Shown: positions 22,840 through 34,243, counted from the stretch's first letter. The stretch is DNA of 64,000 nucleotides from Fomes fomentarius (GCA_022606135.1 JABYQN010000001.1:4854471-4918470); one strand, 5' to 3'. Notes: generated from the letters alone by a model not told the origin. Program-made: numbers and translations.

Positions 22840-24950
22840 TTAGTGAGCCGTCTCAACGGAGGTCTCAATGAACACCGCAGGGGGTCTTGCGAGAGAGGGA
22901 ATGGTGAGACCATGGGACCAGCAGATCGAAGAGGGCAGATTTACTCACGTGCGCACTGCGCGATTCTTTGAGTTTTGCATATCCATGACGGTGAGGTTCC
23001 CGTCCTCACGCAGCAAACTTGCGATAGTCGGGATAGTCGTCATGCATGTTACCTCAGCCATGTGGTTGCGCAGACCTTCACGCGCGTTCAGACTGGCGAC
23101 CATGGACACCGTGTACACTGACGATGGTGGCGTGCGATTCAGGCGGAAATCGCGGATGACGAACGGGCGACTCACGACTTGAACCAACATATGAGAATAG
23201 GACGTATAGCAGCATGTCACCGTTGGTCAGGTTCTACGCATATGAAGAAGATCTTAGGAAGGTGTTCATGAGATACGGTCGTAGAGAACACACCGTTACA
23301 ATAGCCAGCAGCGCGAGAACGCTGCATGTCATGACATAGTGAGAACGATTTCAACCGTGCAAACGTAGGAAGACTCGCATACCTAGTCATCAGGCCAGTG
23401 TTGATGGTGTAGAAGATCAGTCGATTGATCAACCGTTTCGTCCTACGCATCACAACACTTGAGTTGGGCATTAGCAGGGTTAACGTGAGGCTGTATACTG
23501 ACCTCGAACCGCCCGTTCTGGACGTGATCAAGAGAGCCACGAGGGTCAAACTAATCGCGATGTCCGTTGCGGCAATTAATGCGTTATTCAGGGATACGTA
23601 TTTCTACGAGCAGCCTTAGCATTGCCGGTATTTGTAGCTCTAAAATGACATTCACCTTCAGACCAGAGAGCGCGGCAACGGAATCGGTGGATACGCTAGG
23701 AGGGCGACATAAGTATCGTTGACCCGGGCCAGGTCAAGGGAGGTGGCGAACATCTTTACCACGAGCACTGTCCGGAATGTGATGAACGAAGGACCGCCAG
23801 ATGTTGCAGATGGACTCACGTATGCTAACGCCTGGAGGACCGCCGTGGCGAAGTCAGCGGTGCGGACCAAACGCCGATGTTACATGATCACAATACCCCA
23901 ACACGCTGCGACCAGGAGCAACTGGTATTATAGCCAATCAGATGAATTATGATATGGGACCCAGGGGAAAACATACCAAGACTACTGTGACGGCAGTATA
24001 TCTACACACTGCGAGCCACAGATGAGATACTGTGGCACGACGGCTGGAGTCATACGTACGGGCAGATACTCGAAGCACGTAGAACCTAACACGGAGAGAG
24101 AAATGAACGATATGTTGCTGTGATTCAGGACAACGACATACAATTGCACCAGAGCCGTGAGGGTAGCCTCAAATGTGCGTGATGTCAGAGTGCTGTCCGA
24201 CTTGCTTGACGTGGTCGACTTACATTCACAACCGATTGTCCCTATGATCGTTCGGACAACCGGTGTGAGATGTGCGCTCTGCTCGACTACAAATTTCGGC
24301 AGCACTCACGCTTGCTGTCCTGGAATGGTCCAGGTAAATACGTGTAGACATAAGACCACTATCGGAAAGATATAGACATACCATGGGAGCGTCGATTGAC
24401 CGACTAGGTCATTGTGTGCGTACACCAGATAATGCGCAACTGCGACGATTGTGGGTTAGTATCACACGGGGACAGCTAGAGGAGAACCGAGATCGCTGAC
24501 CAGTGTACGAATATAGCGCCATTTGGAGACAACCCAATGTCCAAACGGTCGAGACCTTGCCGCCATACATGCCGTCAGTGTCAGATCAAAGATCGTGAGG
24601 AGCGTGATAGATGGAACGCACAGCCGCCTTCAACGTGCACCTATCCTCGCTCCAATAGTGGCGAAAGTATGAGGCCACCTGACCGGAGGCGACTACGGGA
24701 AAGCGCGTGAGGAGTGGTAGACAGGAGAATGACGAGTAAGATACCTCCAAAGATCCTGTGGAACGATGTGAACGGATTTGAAGTGTTGTGTGGGATAAAA
24801 CGGAGAGACACTTACGTTCCCGTGATACCGAGGCTGCACAGAATGACACCAGCTCTGCACGATCCGGAATGAGCTGGAGATGGAAGGAAAAGGCGAGGGA
24901 AGGACTTACTTCCACCTTAGGTGCGCCTCGAGGTCGAAGGGAGCACTCAT
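22840..24950 (-). CDS. DUF6534-family membrane protein, copy 4
   Basis: Runs from ATG at 24948-24950 to TAA at 22840-22842. All family segments are present, including ATLTALVQLY, LITSRTGGSRS, RLINRLIFYTINTGLMTRY and SVYTVSMVASLNAREGL. It has TAC before the late donor, as in copy 3 and unlike copies 1 and 2. It shares with copies 1 and 2 the TAA (complement of 23880-23882) where copy 3 has CAA, so integrity is uncertain. On its right is only a short fragment of the kinase-like gene (25490-25660, opposite strand). That is the remnant of the same head-to-head pair. Confidence 0.65.
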
Positions 24951-25489
24951 TGTGAGAGGTTGATGGTGAGCAGCATGCGGCGGGGTCGAAAGGATTGACG
25001 AAGGCGCAGTGACAATTTATGTGGACTGAACCCGGTGATCGACAGCCGGAGTTATACACCGTCCACGGTAGTGGCGCATCCCGAGATGGCAGTTGATTGG
25101 AGATCTATTATGCATGGTATGATACGAATCGCGATGCAGATGAGTCGGGCGACCATTATAATCCTGCAACCGACAAGGAGGAGAGATGATCCAGCAAGGT
25201 GAAACGCGCGCACTGCGTTACTTTTTTTTTCGCAAGTAGGTGTCTGTTTCGACGGTAGATATATACGCTGGTTGAATGCCACGATCTAGTGACATTGGTC
25301 CAACACGGGTGCGGGAACCCGCCGGGCCAGGCCGCCGGAACACGGAAGATTATTGAACCATCTCATGAGCAATATTGGATTTGATGATGATCGCACCCGG
25401 ATGAAATAACAATCCCTATTCTCCGCCTCTTGGGTCCTTGCGTGCGTTTCCTAGGAATAATTATATGTGTCTACCAGATGTGACTATGT

Positions 25490-25660
25490 CTCCAATCATT
25501 TTGGAGGACACCATCTGGAGGACAATCGTCTGAGAGAACGTCCTCTCCGAAAGATCACGTCTCACAGGGCGCTTGAAGTACGAATCTATGAAGTCCGTCT
25601 CATATTTCTTACTGTGACAACCCCTGTACGCTCATCTGCTATAGCTCGAAGCTGATATCT
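25490..25660 (+). pseudogene. 5' fragment of a kinase-like gene
   Basis: Matches, in inverse orientation, the first-exon and first-intron region of K0 (15780-15955), and encodes a recognisable but broken version of the first exon of K2 (a PHSVIEVQFYEV-like end, here EVRIYEVR). Nothing of the kinase lobe follows. It is a relic left by duplication or deletion at the right arm of the inverted repeat. Confidence 0.65.
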
Positions 25661-25739
25661 GTGCCGAACAAAATCGGGCTTTCATAGACGCCTCTCACGT
25701 GCGTCACTAGTCACTAGCGAATCGGAATACGACCAACCT

Positions 25740-26290
25740 CCCTTCGGCTATGCTCGCTTACGCCCATCAGCCCCCCAAGAGAGCGTCGGAGCAAGGGCAC
25801 CATTCGAATGTACTTGTACGGATAATCAGAGTTCACGGAAGCTTCGTTGAACTTCTCATCCGGCCTCCACGTGCGAAGCTCGTGTTACTATACGTGCGTC
25901 ACGTTCACACCCAGCATTCATCGTCTGCGACAACCGCTTCAACCGTGTGCATCCGGTAGTTGGAATCGCCAGTGACATATATATACTGTGTTGGTCTGAT
26001 TGTACGTGATACTCATCTTCCTCGGGACGAACAGCAGCGGCGCCATTCACCGACGCGCTCGCGCCTTCGTGCGTTCAGACTCGAACGCGTGTCGTACATT
26101 GTGTATCTTCAGTTCCGAGATACTGAATACTGACCACAGGTGTGCTGTGCTTAGGCTGCTGGAGCCAAGGGCGTATGGTACTGGCAAATTCAAGGTATGA
26201 GTTCGACCGACTGACCGAGTAATAATACCGGAGTCCGACTCTCAGGTCCGTCTATGCGTCGACCGCCGTTGTCGCTATGTTAGTATGTAA
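25740..26290. repeat. Mosaic of dispersed fragments
   Basis: 25770-25940 repeats 19300-19480 in the same orientation, whereas 25950-26160 repeats 19880-20180 in the opposite orientation. The two halves were therefore rearranged relative to each other. No gene supported. Confidence 0.55.
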
Positions 26291-26571
26291 GGAGCCACAC
26301 CTTAATCATGTCGGCTGTGTTCGGTGCGGCTCAACACGTAACCTTGCTCTACTTAACACCTCCCTTCAATAGGTTCCGTCTTTAACGCCCTCAGGCTCTC
26401 CTGATAGAGAGCACCGCCATCTATATCTCTGGCGCTCCCCTGTACGCGCGAGCCGCACAGCCTGGCACACCGTCGCATTCGTCATTACTACTACTACCAT
26501 ATTCCCTCGGATCTTCGGAGCACGCACTTCCACCGTGACTAGCAGGGCCCTTCCGCAATATGTCTAGTACG

Positions 26572-28343
26572 TCATCGAACTCGGCCCCGGGAGGTCCAGT
26601 GGGAGTTGCCGCAGTGGGTTGGGGGGGGGGGGGGGAAAGTGCTTGGATCATCAGGATTCTGCACACACACACACACTGGGATCAGCCAGAGTCGTAGACG
26701 GTGAATGCTACATAGTGGCTGGGTGGCCAGTGGGACTGTGACGTAGACGTACGTATAGCAACATGAGCTTCGCATTCCGAGTCGTAGGTGGAGGCCGGAT
26801 GGGAACTTGACTTGGAGTTCCTTCGAGCTTCCGTGGCTGTCATCATCATCATCCGTACGACTCGGAGTGCCTTCCTGGCAGCTTTGCTCCGACACTGTGT
26901 CGTTGCCGTGAGTACGGCGACCGTCCAGGTTGATGTGGCGGCGGCGGCGCAGGAGGAGATAGCACAGCAGGGCTGCTATCAAGAGGAAGCGAGACACCAC
27001 CGATGACTGCACCGATGATCTCGCCAGGTTAAGTACTGGACTTTGCCGTGGTACGTTGTGAGAGAGGAGAGGGAGTGTTATCACTGTTACTGCGAGATGA
27101 TGTGGGTATAGCGGAATAGGTACGGTGAGCGTTAATGGGCCGATCGATGTGTAAAACGAGATACTACCGGAGGTCGGCGAGATTTCGACAGAGGAAAGTA
27201 TCGAGACGCTCCGAGTCGCGATAGACGAGCTAGATGCAGCCGGTGTGCTCGGAGATAATATCGTGGCTGGTGTGAGGTGCGCCGACGAAGACTGGGGGAG
27301 GTAGGAACTATCCAGGATGTGCGAATCGTGGACGAGGGCAGTACTAGTGTGGATACTGCTGACGATGGCGGCAGCGGAAAAGATGTTGTATCGGGAAGAT
27401 CTAATACGCATCGTCATGCTTCTTGTTGAGATGATCTATATGATCAGCAGCTCCTTAGATGCTCACCTGCTTTCGCAACGCGTTGTGCAGTCTCTATGTC
27501 AAACGTGCCCGATTGCTGGTGTGGTGTGAGCCAACTCGCGTCGTCAGTAGTGCCCAACGACGGTGTATGACTATGACGCGCAGAACTCACGGCGACATCC
27601 TGGAACGCCCACGCTGGGACTGAGGTTCCCGGGAGTAATGGCCTTGGATAGCTTCGCAGAGCCGACCGAGCGTGAGCATAATGACGCACCACAAATAAGG
27701 AAGTCCTGACTTTCTGACGGTCTTTCTCTGGCACTTCTCCGAGAACTGCGGCCAGCTGGCGTCCTCCTGATGAGCCACCGCGCGAGGAAATACAGAAATA
27801 CAGACAGAAGATAGTCAACGTTCATACATACCCAAGCACTCCTGGGCCACCTGACGCATTGAACTGGCATACTTGACACGCCTGCATCATGGAATATGTC
27901 ACAGTGCTGCACGCACAATCCGCAGTCGGGTCGCTGATGTTGCTCGGGGGACATAGAATGTGTGCGGGTTCGTGAGCTTGGTCCATACCATATACGCTGA
28001 ACCCCGCATGGAGTCATCATGCATCATGGTCAGAGCTCGTCGCGGTCCGATTGAGTCATACAACCACTTACATCCAGATGGCATGCAGCCAGTGATCAGG
28101 TAGGCAGTAACAAGACACGGGTTCTGTCCTAGCGCGTCCGACATCTGCATTTGAGAGCGGCAGTCAGCACGTTTCCGTTCCCATCCGCAAGCACGATGCA
28201 CTCGTGGTACATACCCAGGAGAACCCGGCCACGCATGCGCATGTAGCATCAGTCTTCTGCGCATGGACATCTACATCTGGCGATAGGAGTGTCAAGCATG
28301 CTAGGGAGAGGAGGGATGTCCTGCACAAGTACAAGTATCTCAT
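26572..28343 (-). CDS. Cys-rich, Ser/Thr-rich single-pass membrane protein (secretory pathway)
   Basis: Exon 1 starts at 28343 with a signal-peptide-like MRYLYLCRTSLLSLACLTLL, followed after cleavage by CACVAGFSW. Later exons give SDALGQNPCLVTAYLITGC, then DPTADCACSTVTYSMMQACQVC, SWPQFSEKC and GTSVPAWAFQDVA with SGTFDIETAQ. This Cys-spaced ectodomain is one I recognise in many agaricomycete proteins: N-terminal Cys domain, Ser/Thr-rich stretch, one TM helix, basic stop-transfer. The Ser/Thr-rich stretch lies at 27150-27330 and the TM segment is FLLIAALLCYLL followed by RRRRH. In the TM region the expected GEIIGAVIGGV lead-in is in a different frame from FLLIAALL, a possible single-base frameshift. 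The cytosolic tail is uncertain: it crosses a 15-G run (26621-26635) and a CA repeat. Surface or cell-wall-facing role inferred. Confidence 0.65.
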
Positions 28344-29081
28344 CGTACGCGGATGTGAGTATCGACACCAGAGGGTCCGTCATGGTGTCGCTTAAGACTC
28401 CAACTGGAACCACAACTGTCGTCAGAATTGGCAGGACGAAGAAATCTCGCTCCTCGCTGCGGTCGACAACCCAGGGTGCTCATCGCCATCCGGGATTCCA
28501 AAGCCAGTGCTTGTTCGACAAGTGATGGTGAACCGTGGCGGCAGAAGAGACGAGCAGATACGAGTTATAGGATAGCAGATGCCAGAGAGCCGCTGCGCAT
28601 GGACTTAGATATGCGTTCTCTGTCGTTCTGACAACTACGTCTCGCGATGAGTTGTGTTAGTTCGAATCCGAGGGCCGCTAAACTGAGATGCATATGGCAG
28701 TCAGATCGCATGGATGAGGAACCGCGGCGCGTCTCCGTCCCGACCTACAGTGCAGTACAAGCCCATACTCACCAGCCTCCAATCTTGTGACAGTGCACTG
28801 GATGGATGCAGAGCGCAAAAAAAACAGATTTGCACGATCCGAAAGTAGCGATACATACACATACAGTGCACCCTAAGTGGTCGACATCAGCCGGTCAGTA
28901 CGAATGCCAGAACCGAGCTCCGTCAAGCCACTCACCTTTTCCCATCAGATCCGAGGCGTATCATACACGCATCCGCCTCAGAATCCCTGATCCCTGATCC
29001 CAAAATCCCAAAATCCCAAGAACCCAAACGGCCCAAACGCATCTACGCAAAGCAAACCCATCCGCACACCGCACACGCAAC
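28344..29081. other. Intergenic between the Cys-rich gene and tRNase Z 3' end
   Basis: No ORF with recognisable content. A run of CCCTGATCC/CCCAAAATCC-type short tandem repeats lies at 28985-29030, downstream of the tRNase Z stop. Confidence 0.5.
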
Positions 29082-31501
29082 TCACCTATACGGGCCGCCG
29101 CCGCGCTCCCAATCCCTCCTCTGCCGCTTGTCCCCTTCCTCATCCCTACCCCTCGCCCACCCGCCGCTGCTGCTAGCACCATACCCACTCCAAGTGCGAG
29201 TGCTCGATGGCGGGCCGGACCCATACCCCTGTCCCTGTCCCTGTCCTTGTCCCTGTCCCTGACTATGACCATGTCCCCCGCTCGGACCCGCGCCAAAGCT
29301 CGGGGTCTTGCGCTTCCGCTCACGCTCGCTCGTCCCTGCGTATCCGTGCCACTGTCCGTGTCCGTGTCCGTGTCCGTGTCCGTGTCCGTGTTCGTGTCCG
29401 TGTTCGTGTGTCTGTCCGTAGCGTTCGCCGTCACGGCCCCCCTCGTCTCTCCGCGGCCCATTCGGGGGCAGGACGACGGAGAGATAGTCCGACGCGGCCT
29501 CGACGCGTCTCTCCGTGGCCGGACCCGGACGCGAACCCTCACCCTCCTCCGCCCACGCCTCCGCAGCCTGCCGTTCGATCTCGCGCATGGAGTCGATGCG
29601 GAACCGCGCCTGTGCACTGTGCGTGTAGTACGTGTCCGGTGCGGGGAACCTATTCAAAGAGCAGACAGGCGTGTGCGTCAGACGTTTTCATCGCGAACAG
29701 CACGGCAACTTGTCAAGTCCAGTGGATGGGGAAGATGGGAGGTAACCTCGATGACATGCTTACCTCGCCCCGATATGGTTCAAGACCAGCCTCTCCGCGC
29801 CCGCCATTCTCGCAAACGCACCGGCCATGGCAGGCGTACTGTGCCCCCTCGCCCTCGTCCGCTCCTCGACGACCTCCTTGCTCTTCCGGGTCCTCAGGCT
29901 GCCCGTCCGGCCCTGCGGATCGACGGTCGGGCCCAGGAAGCAGTCCGTCGCCTCGTGTACAAGCAGCGTCACCGGCACGCGCACCGACACGCCGCTCCCG
30001 AGTGGGTCGACGAGGGGAAGGGCGGAGAACGCGGGCGGGTCTGCGTGGATGAGCGGGAGGATGGACGAGGGGTCGCATGTGTCGCCGAGGATGACGAGTT
30101 TGCGCGGGACGGGGCTGCTCGCGGTGGGCGCGGTGGGGGGATTTCGCGGATGACGTAGCCGATGCACGGATCTGAGCGAGCGTCAGGATGTGTGCAATAC
30201 GGACAAAGGGACGAGGAGGGAGAGAGCGCACCTCGATGTTCGATGGGGCCTGCGTCGACCTGGACACCCCAGGAGCTATCGGGGACGACGTCGACAATGC
30301 GCTTCCAAAAGCCATGTTGGTCACAGCGAATATCCTGGCCAACACACTCACTCTCCGCCCGTATATCCATCTGGTCCGTGCTGTCTGCGCCGTTGCTAGG
30401 AGGATGGTCGAAGTTGGGGGTCTGTGGGACGTCGGCGGGACGGAGGGCTGCTCGCCAGGGAAGAGGAGCTCGTGGACGACGTACGGGTGCTCGCTGTGTG
30501 TGTGGGTAGTGTGCCAGAGCATGCGGAGCATCCTGCGAATGCCGCGGGGCCATAGATCTGGACGCGGGGCGGAAGGGCGTTCGGTGGGGACGGTGGGGAT
30601 GAGGATGTGGGGGTAGGCTTGGGGATGCCGAGGGCACTACGGAGGAATGTGAGGGTGCCCATGGTGTGGTCGGCTAAAGGTGTAGAGGAATGAGTAGATG
30701 TAGATGAACGTTAGGAGGGCTGATAGGGAGGATAGAAAGTTGGTGGGAAGAGTGAAAGTGGGAAAGAGTAAGTAGTCAGGACACGGGATTGAGGCCTTTG
30801 TGAGCGGACGCGGACCAGTGGAGGAGATCGCGCAGGTTGTGAAAGATACGCGCAGGGGGACTCTCGGTCGAACGAAGCGAGGGCGAGAGAACGGGCGCGC
30901 ACGCTGTATGCGTGAAGAGACATGGTCTGAATAGCAGAGACGGGAAAGAGGGTAGGGCGGAGGTCTGATCTCGGTGCATACGGCTAGAGGACCGGTTGGG
31001 AGACAGATGGGGTGGGGCAAGAATGGTCGGGGCCGGATGATGGAAGGCAAAAGAAGAAAGGTGGGGAGTGACATAGATGGCGGATGGGAGAAGAAGGAAT
31101 AGGAGGCGGAGGAGACTGACCATGCATGTGTGTAATGAAGATCTTGGAGACCTGGCTTATGCGCAACCGGGGCTGGCCTGGGCGGTAGGGCTGCGACTCA
31201 AATTGGCGGACGGTGCCCTCGGCACAGTCGACCACTGGCCGTCGATGAGTGGGAGGAGCGGGATAGGTGAGAGCGCGTGCAGGTGAGAGGACGTACTCCA
31301 GAGGTCGCGGTTCGCTTGGGGTTCGAGGACGAGACTTGAGCAGTTGCGACTTTCAGTGGGGCCGCCGCCGCTGGTTGTGCCGAGGAAAGTGAGGGTGATG
31401 TTGGCTGTCATGTTGGCGGTGGACTTGAAGCGGTAGACGGCGGGGGCGGGGATGGGGACGGGAGGGCGGGCAAGGACTGCTGAAAGACGAGAGATGATCA
31501 T
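29082..31501 (-). pseudogene. tRNase Z (ribonuclease Z, ELAC family) with three apparent single-base frameshifts
   Basis: Removes the 3' trailer from pre-tRNAs. The start at 31501 gives MIISRLSAVLARPP...YRFKSTAN, a basic, acid-free mitochondrial-presequence-like N terminus ahead of MTANITLTFLGTTSGGG. Exon 2 encodes VDCAEGTVRQF and ITHMH. After an unusually long intron of about 445 bp comes ADHTMG, completing the metal-binding HxHxDH motif. Then come VQIYGP, GIRRMLRML, VVHELLFPGEQPS, CDQHGFWKRIV, AGPIEHR, PCIGYVI, KLVILGDTCDPSS, LLVHEATDCFLGPT and LNHIGARFPAP. Each of these is conserved, but the frame changes by one missing base near 30549 (GCCCCGCGG), near 30440, and in a C6 run near 30140. 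The tail is low-complexity (Gly-His and Gly-Gln repeats) and ends at a TGA overlapping a possible donor. Either assembly indels in a working gene or a recent pseudogene; listed as pseudogene because the frame as given is broken. Confidence 0.75.
29225..29420. repeat. Hexanucleotide microsatellites coding Gly-Gln and Gly-His runs
   Basis: CTGTCC-type repeats at about 29228-29265 and GTGTCC-type repeats at about 29350-29412 lie within the last exon of tRNase Z. On the coding strand they give alternating Gly-Gln and Gly-His. Length is likely variable between strains. Confidence 0.85.
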
Positions 31502-31869
31502 CGGCGCAAGAGACAACGCGTGACGCAATCCGTCTTCCCCCAGCGTCCGGCCCGGGGCGTTGCTGCGGCGTCTCTCAGGATCTTGCCTTTCCTGCACTCG
31601 TTCATCAACCTCTCGCCCTCTTGGACGAGCACCGGCCATCCATGCGCGGCCCCATCCCTACGCCGCCTCTTTGCTCGTACCCCCGCGTCTGCCTCCCGAA
31701 CTCGATCTAGTCCTCGATCGCTGGCCAGCCTTCTACGAGGACGATCCGTGCCTGGGAATTCAGTCGGCTTGCCAATTTCTGATAGGCAGTGTGCATTGCA
31801 CTTTGACAAATATCGACGCTCCTCCCTCATAAACTCCCCCGACCCTCTTTCTCTTCCATCGCCCACTTC

Positions 31870-32200
31870 TCACCTCCGAGCCCCTTCCAATCCAACTTCA
31901 CTGACAACTTGAATGGGTTCTTGGACGACCTTGTTGGCAGCAACTTAATGTCCTCGTCCGGCATCTGGCACGGCTTCATCTACCAGATTCTCGCCACTGC
32001 TCTATTTGCTATGTCGTCCCGCAGACAGCGGTCTTACAATCTGCGCTGGGGTTGCAGCCATTGCACTCATGTCCGTACCCGTCTTCGATTCCTCCACCGT
32101 CGCTCACATTCGAACACACGGCAGTCGTGGCAGAAGTCATCCTAACCGCTCACGCACCTGCGCCCCTCGGAGTCGGAGGAAGGCGGTGGGCAAGGGAAAG
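31870..32200 (+). pseudogene. N-terminal fragment of a MADLSPP-type seven-TM gene
   Basis: Matches the first two exons of the 12126-13899 gene: GFLDDLVGSN, MSSSGIWHGFIYQILATALF, then an out-of-frame version of the GLTICAGVAAIAL exon. The ancestral ATG reads ATC here (near 31858), and similarity stops just before the 3' end of the HET gene. It lies head-to-head with tRNase Z, the same arrangement as at 36.3-38.1 kb. Confidence 0.75.
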
Positions 32201-32227
32201 GAAAGTCGAGATCGACAATCAACAGGG

Positions 32228-34243
32228 TTAACAAAGGTGGACGCCCCCATCCCGTTCGCTATGAATCATGTGTTGCATCTCCACCCACCGCATCACGCGG
32301 GTTGTCCTGAATGGCTCCGAGAGTTCGATGATCATCCAATAGGTCTCCTTCCCCCTCCGGTGGACTTCTGTCTCCGTCCCAACGGTGGTTGTATTCCGGA
32401 GCTCTACTCGCACCGTCCGCAGCAGAGGCTCCCTCACGGCCAGCTCATATAACCACCAGAACACTGCCTTTCCAGATACGACGACATTCCCGGACCTCCC
32501 ATCTGTGCATGGGCGGTGGAGCAGCTCGATCGGTCGCTCGCACATCTCGGGGCGAGGTACCTCAGCAGAGGTCTGGTACGTGACGACGACGTTTGGGAGC
32601 AAGGCGAGTTCGCCGATGTAGATGGTGAGCTTCTCCGACTTGTCGCTAGTGCCGAGCACGAAGACGTGTGAGATCGAAGGGGAATGACGGCTTTCCATGA
32701 CAGGAGTTGACAGTACAGTGCGTTGTGGGGACCGGAGGCTCGAAGTGAGCTCGTAGCCCTCCTTCTGCAGCAAAGTGCGGCACCAGTCGTATGGTATGAC
32801 ATCTCCGACGTGTGGGATGTCCATGAAATCTGAGATCTCCCTGTTGTCTACTAGAGATGACGGTGGAAGGTGGCGGCCACGGATCAGGATCTCGGTGACT
32901 GCGATGTGCTCGCGGCCGTCCTCGAGTTCGTTCGGCGAAAGTGACCACACTCGGAAGAGTTTGGATGTCCCATCTCTCGTGGTGCCGACGATAAACTCGG
33001 TATTGGACGTGCGAATGAGCGGGAGTGCGACCAAGTTCCCACGTTCGTCTTCGCACTGCAGTACTGCGAGGTACTCATTGACGAATGGGCCCCGGCTCCC
33101 CGACTCTATAAGGAGCGGTGTGCGGATAGCAGACATGGGAATGAGAGGAAGGCGCATACGAATTTCCCGTGAGGTGGGGGTGAAATCCGTCTGCAAGGAA
33201 GATGTAGTGATGCCGAGGCGGGACGAGAACAAATCATCGGAGATGGGCGAAAGAATCCGCGCAGTAGCTGTGGAGATTCTGAAGCAGCGGGGTGATCCCC
33301 CAAGGAGACCACATAGATCATTCAGCTGCTGGCCCTCAGATAGGGATGGAACAGAGAAGGAGGATTCGTCTGTCGGCGCCCAACTGAGATTGTACGAACC
33401 ACGCCATAGAGGACCCCACGCAAAGATGCTCTGGTCAGGGTGCATCTTCAATATTTCTTCCTGCAGCCGAATGAAGGCGTTCCGACCTTCACCGTAGATT
33501 GTTGTCATATGGACCCCAAGGATACCCATCAGGGAATAGGCCTCGTCCTCTTCGCGCGAGGTCTTTCGCCCAGCGGCCCAGGACAGGCGCTCTGCGATAG
33601 GTATGGATTCCAGCCGTCGTTCATGGTTCAGTAGGCTGCGTCTGATACCCGTTGCGTCCTCTAGATGGTGCGCGAGCGAGTGCTTAGTTCCAAGGGGACG
33701 CCATTGAGAAGACATAAAGACCATGTGGCGAGGTGCGATGAGCTCCTGCAGTGTCCAACCGCGCGTGTTCCACCTGCTCCTACCGACTCGGACCGCATCG
33801 TCTATATCCGCAAGGTGGTCCACCGTATCGTCCACATCCTCAAGGTACACATAACAGAGGTCTGCACGGCGATACCACTCGTACATCGAGTTGATCGCCT
33901 CGGAGAGCTCTGCGCTGCTGGTCTTGTCAATGCAACACGAGTCAATCCAGACCAGCTGATAGCCGTCCTGTCGTGCAACCCTACAGGTCTCCCTGATCTT
34001 CTTGGAGACCCGTGAATCGTCTAAGATTGACACGCTTGTGTTGCGCGCGGACGTCGCCAATCCTACTCCCTGCAACATGCGCGAGAGCGTACTAGTATCT
34101 GGCCCGCCGTTTTGAATTGTGAGCAGTTCTTGATACGTCTGCTCTCCACCAGGGGACCATGTGTGCGACAGGATAGCATAGGATAGTCCGACAAGGTTGG
34201 ATGGGGAGTAGAAATGGCCCGTGGTTGTATATAGAAGCCGCAT
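32228..34243 (-). CDS. HET-domain protein (heterokaryon-incompatibility type)
   Basis: Single uninterrupted ORF of about 671 codons. I chose the internal ATG at 34241-34243 because HET proteins typically begin MRLL; an upstream in-frame ATG adds 11 residues. The HET domain covers roughly residues 20-170. It starts YAILSHTWSPGGEQTYQEL, continues KIRETCRVARQDG and VWIDSCCIDKTSSAELSEAI, then MYEWYRRADLCYVYLEDV, and closes RWNTRGWTLQELIAP. RLSWAAGRKTSREEDEAYSL and MGILGVHMTTIYGEG follow; this segment normally accompanies HET domains in basidiomycetes. The remaining 400 or so residues are not recognised (no NACHT, WD40 or ankyrin repeats seen). In other fungi HET proteins trigger cell death on non-self recognition; here the role is inferred. 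Unlike its neighbours it is intact and not duplicated in the window. Confidence 0.9.
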   Translation of the reverse strand: MRLLYTTTGHFYSPSNLVGLSYAILSHTWSPGGEQTYQELLTIQNGGPDTSTLSRMLQGVGLATSARNTSVSILDDSRVSKKIRETCRVARQDGYQLVWIDSCCIDKTSSAELSEAINSMYEWYRRADLCYVYLEDVDDTVDHLADIDDAVRVGRSRWNTRGWTLQELIAPRHMVFMSSQWRPLGTKHSLAHHLEDATGIRRSLLNHERRLESIPIAERLSWAAGRKTSREEDEAYSLMGILGVHMTTIYGEGRNAFIRLQEEILKMHPDQSIFAWGPLWRGSYNLSWAPTDESSFSVPSLSEGQQLNDLCGLLGGSPRCFRISTATARILSPISDDLFSSRLGITTSSLQTDFTPTSREIRMRLPLIPMSAIRTPLLIESGSRGPFVNEYLAVLQCEDERGNLVALPLIRTSNTEFIVGTTRDGTSKLFRVWSLSPNELEDGREHIAVTEILIRGRHLPPSSLVDNREISDFMDIPHVGDVIPYDWCRTLLQKEGYELTSSLRSPQRTVLSTPVMESRHSPSISHVFVLGTSDKSEKLTIYIGELALLPNVVVTYQTSAEVPRPEMCERPIELLHRPCTDGRSGNVVVSGKAVFWWLYELAVREPLLRTVRVELRNTTTVGTETEVHRRGKETYWMIIELSEPFRTTRVMRWVEMQHMIHSERDGGVHLC

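Noticed and set aside
29247..30158. Plus-strand ORFs of about 280-300 codons opposite tRNase Z
   Set aside because: Low-complexity Arg/Pro/Ser translations of GC-rich coding DNA and its microsatellite; shadows of tRNase Z.
30675..31117. Minus-strand ORF rich in Pro and Ser between tRNase Z exons
   Set aside because: Lies in the long intron between ITHMH and ADHTMG; splicing across it restores the metal-binding motif.
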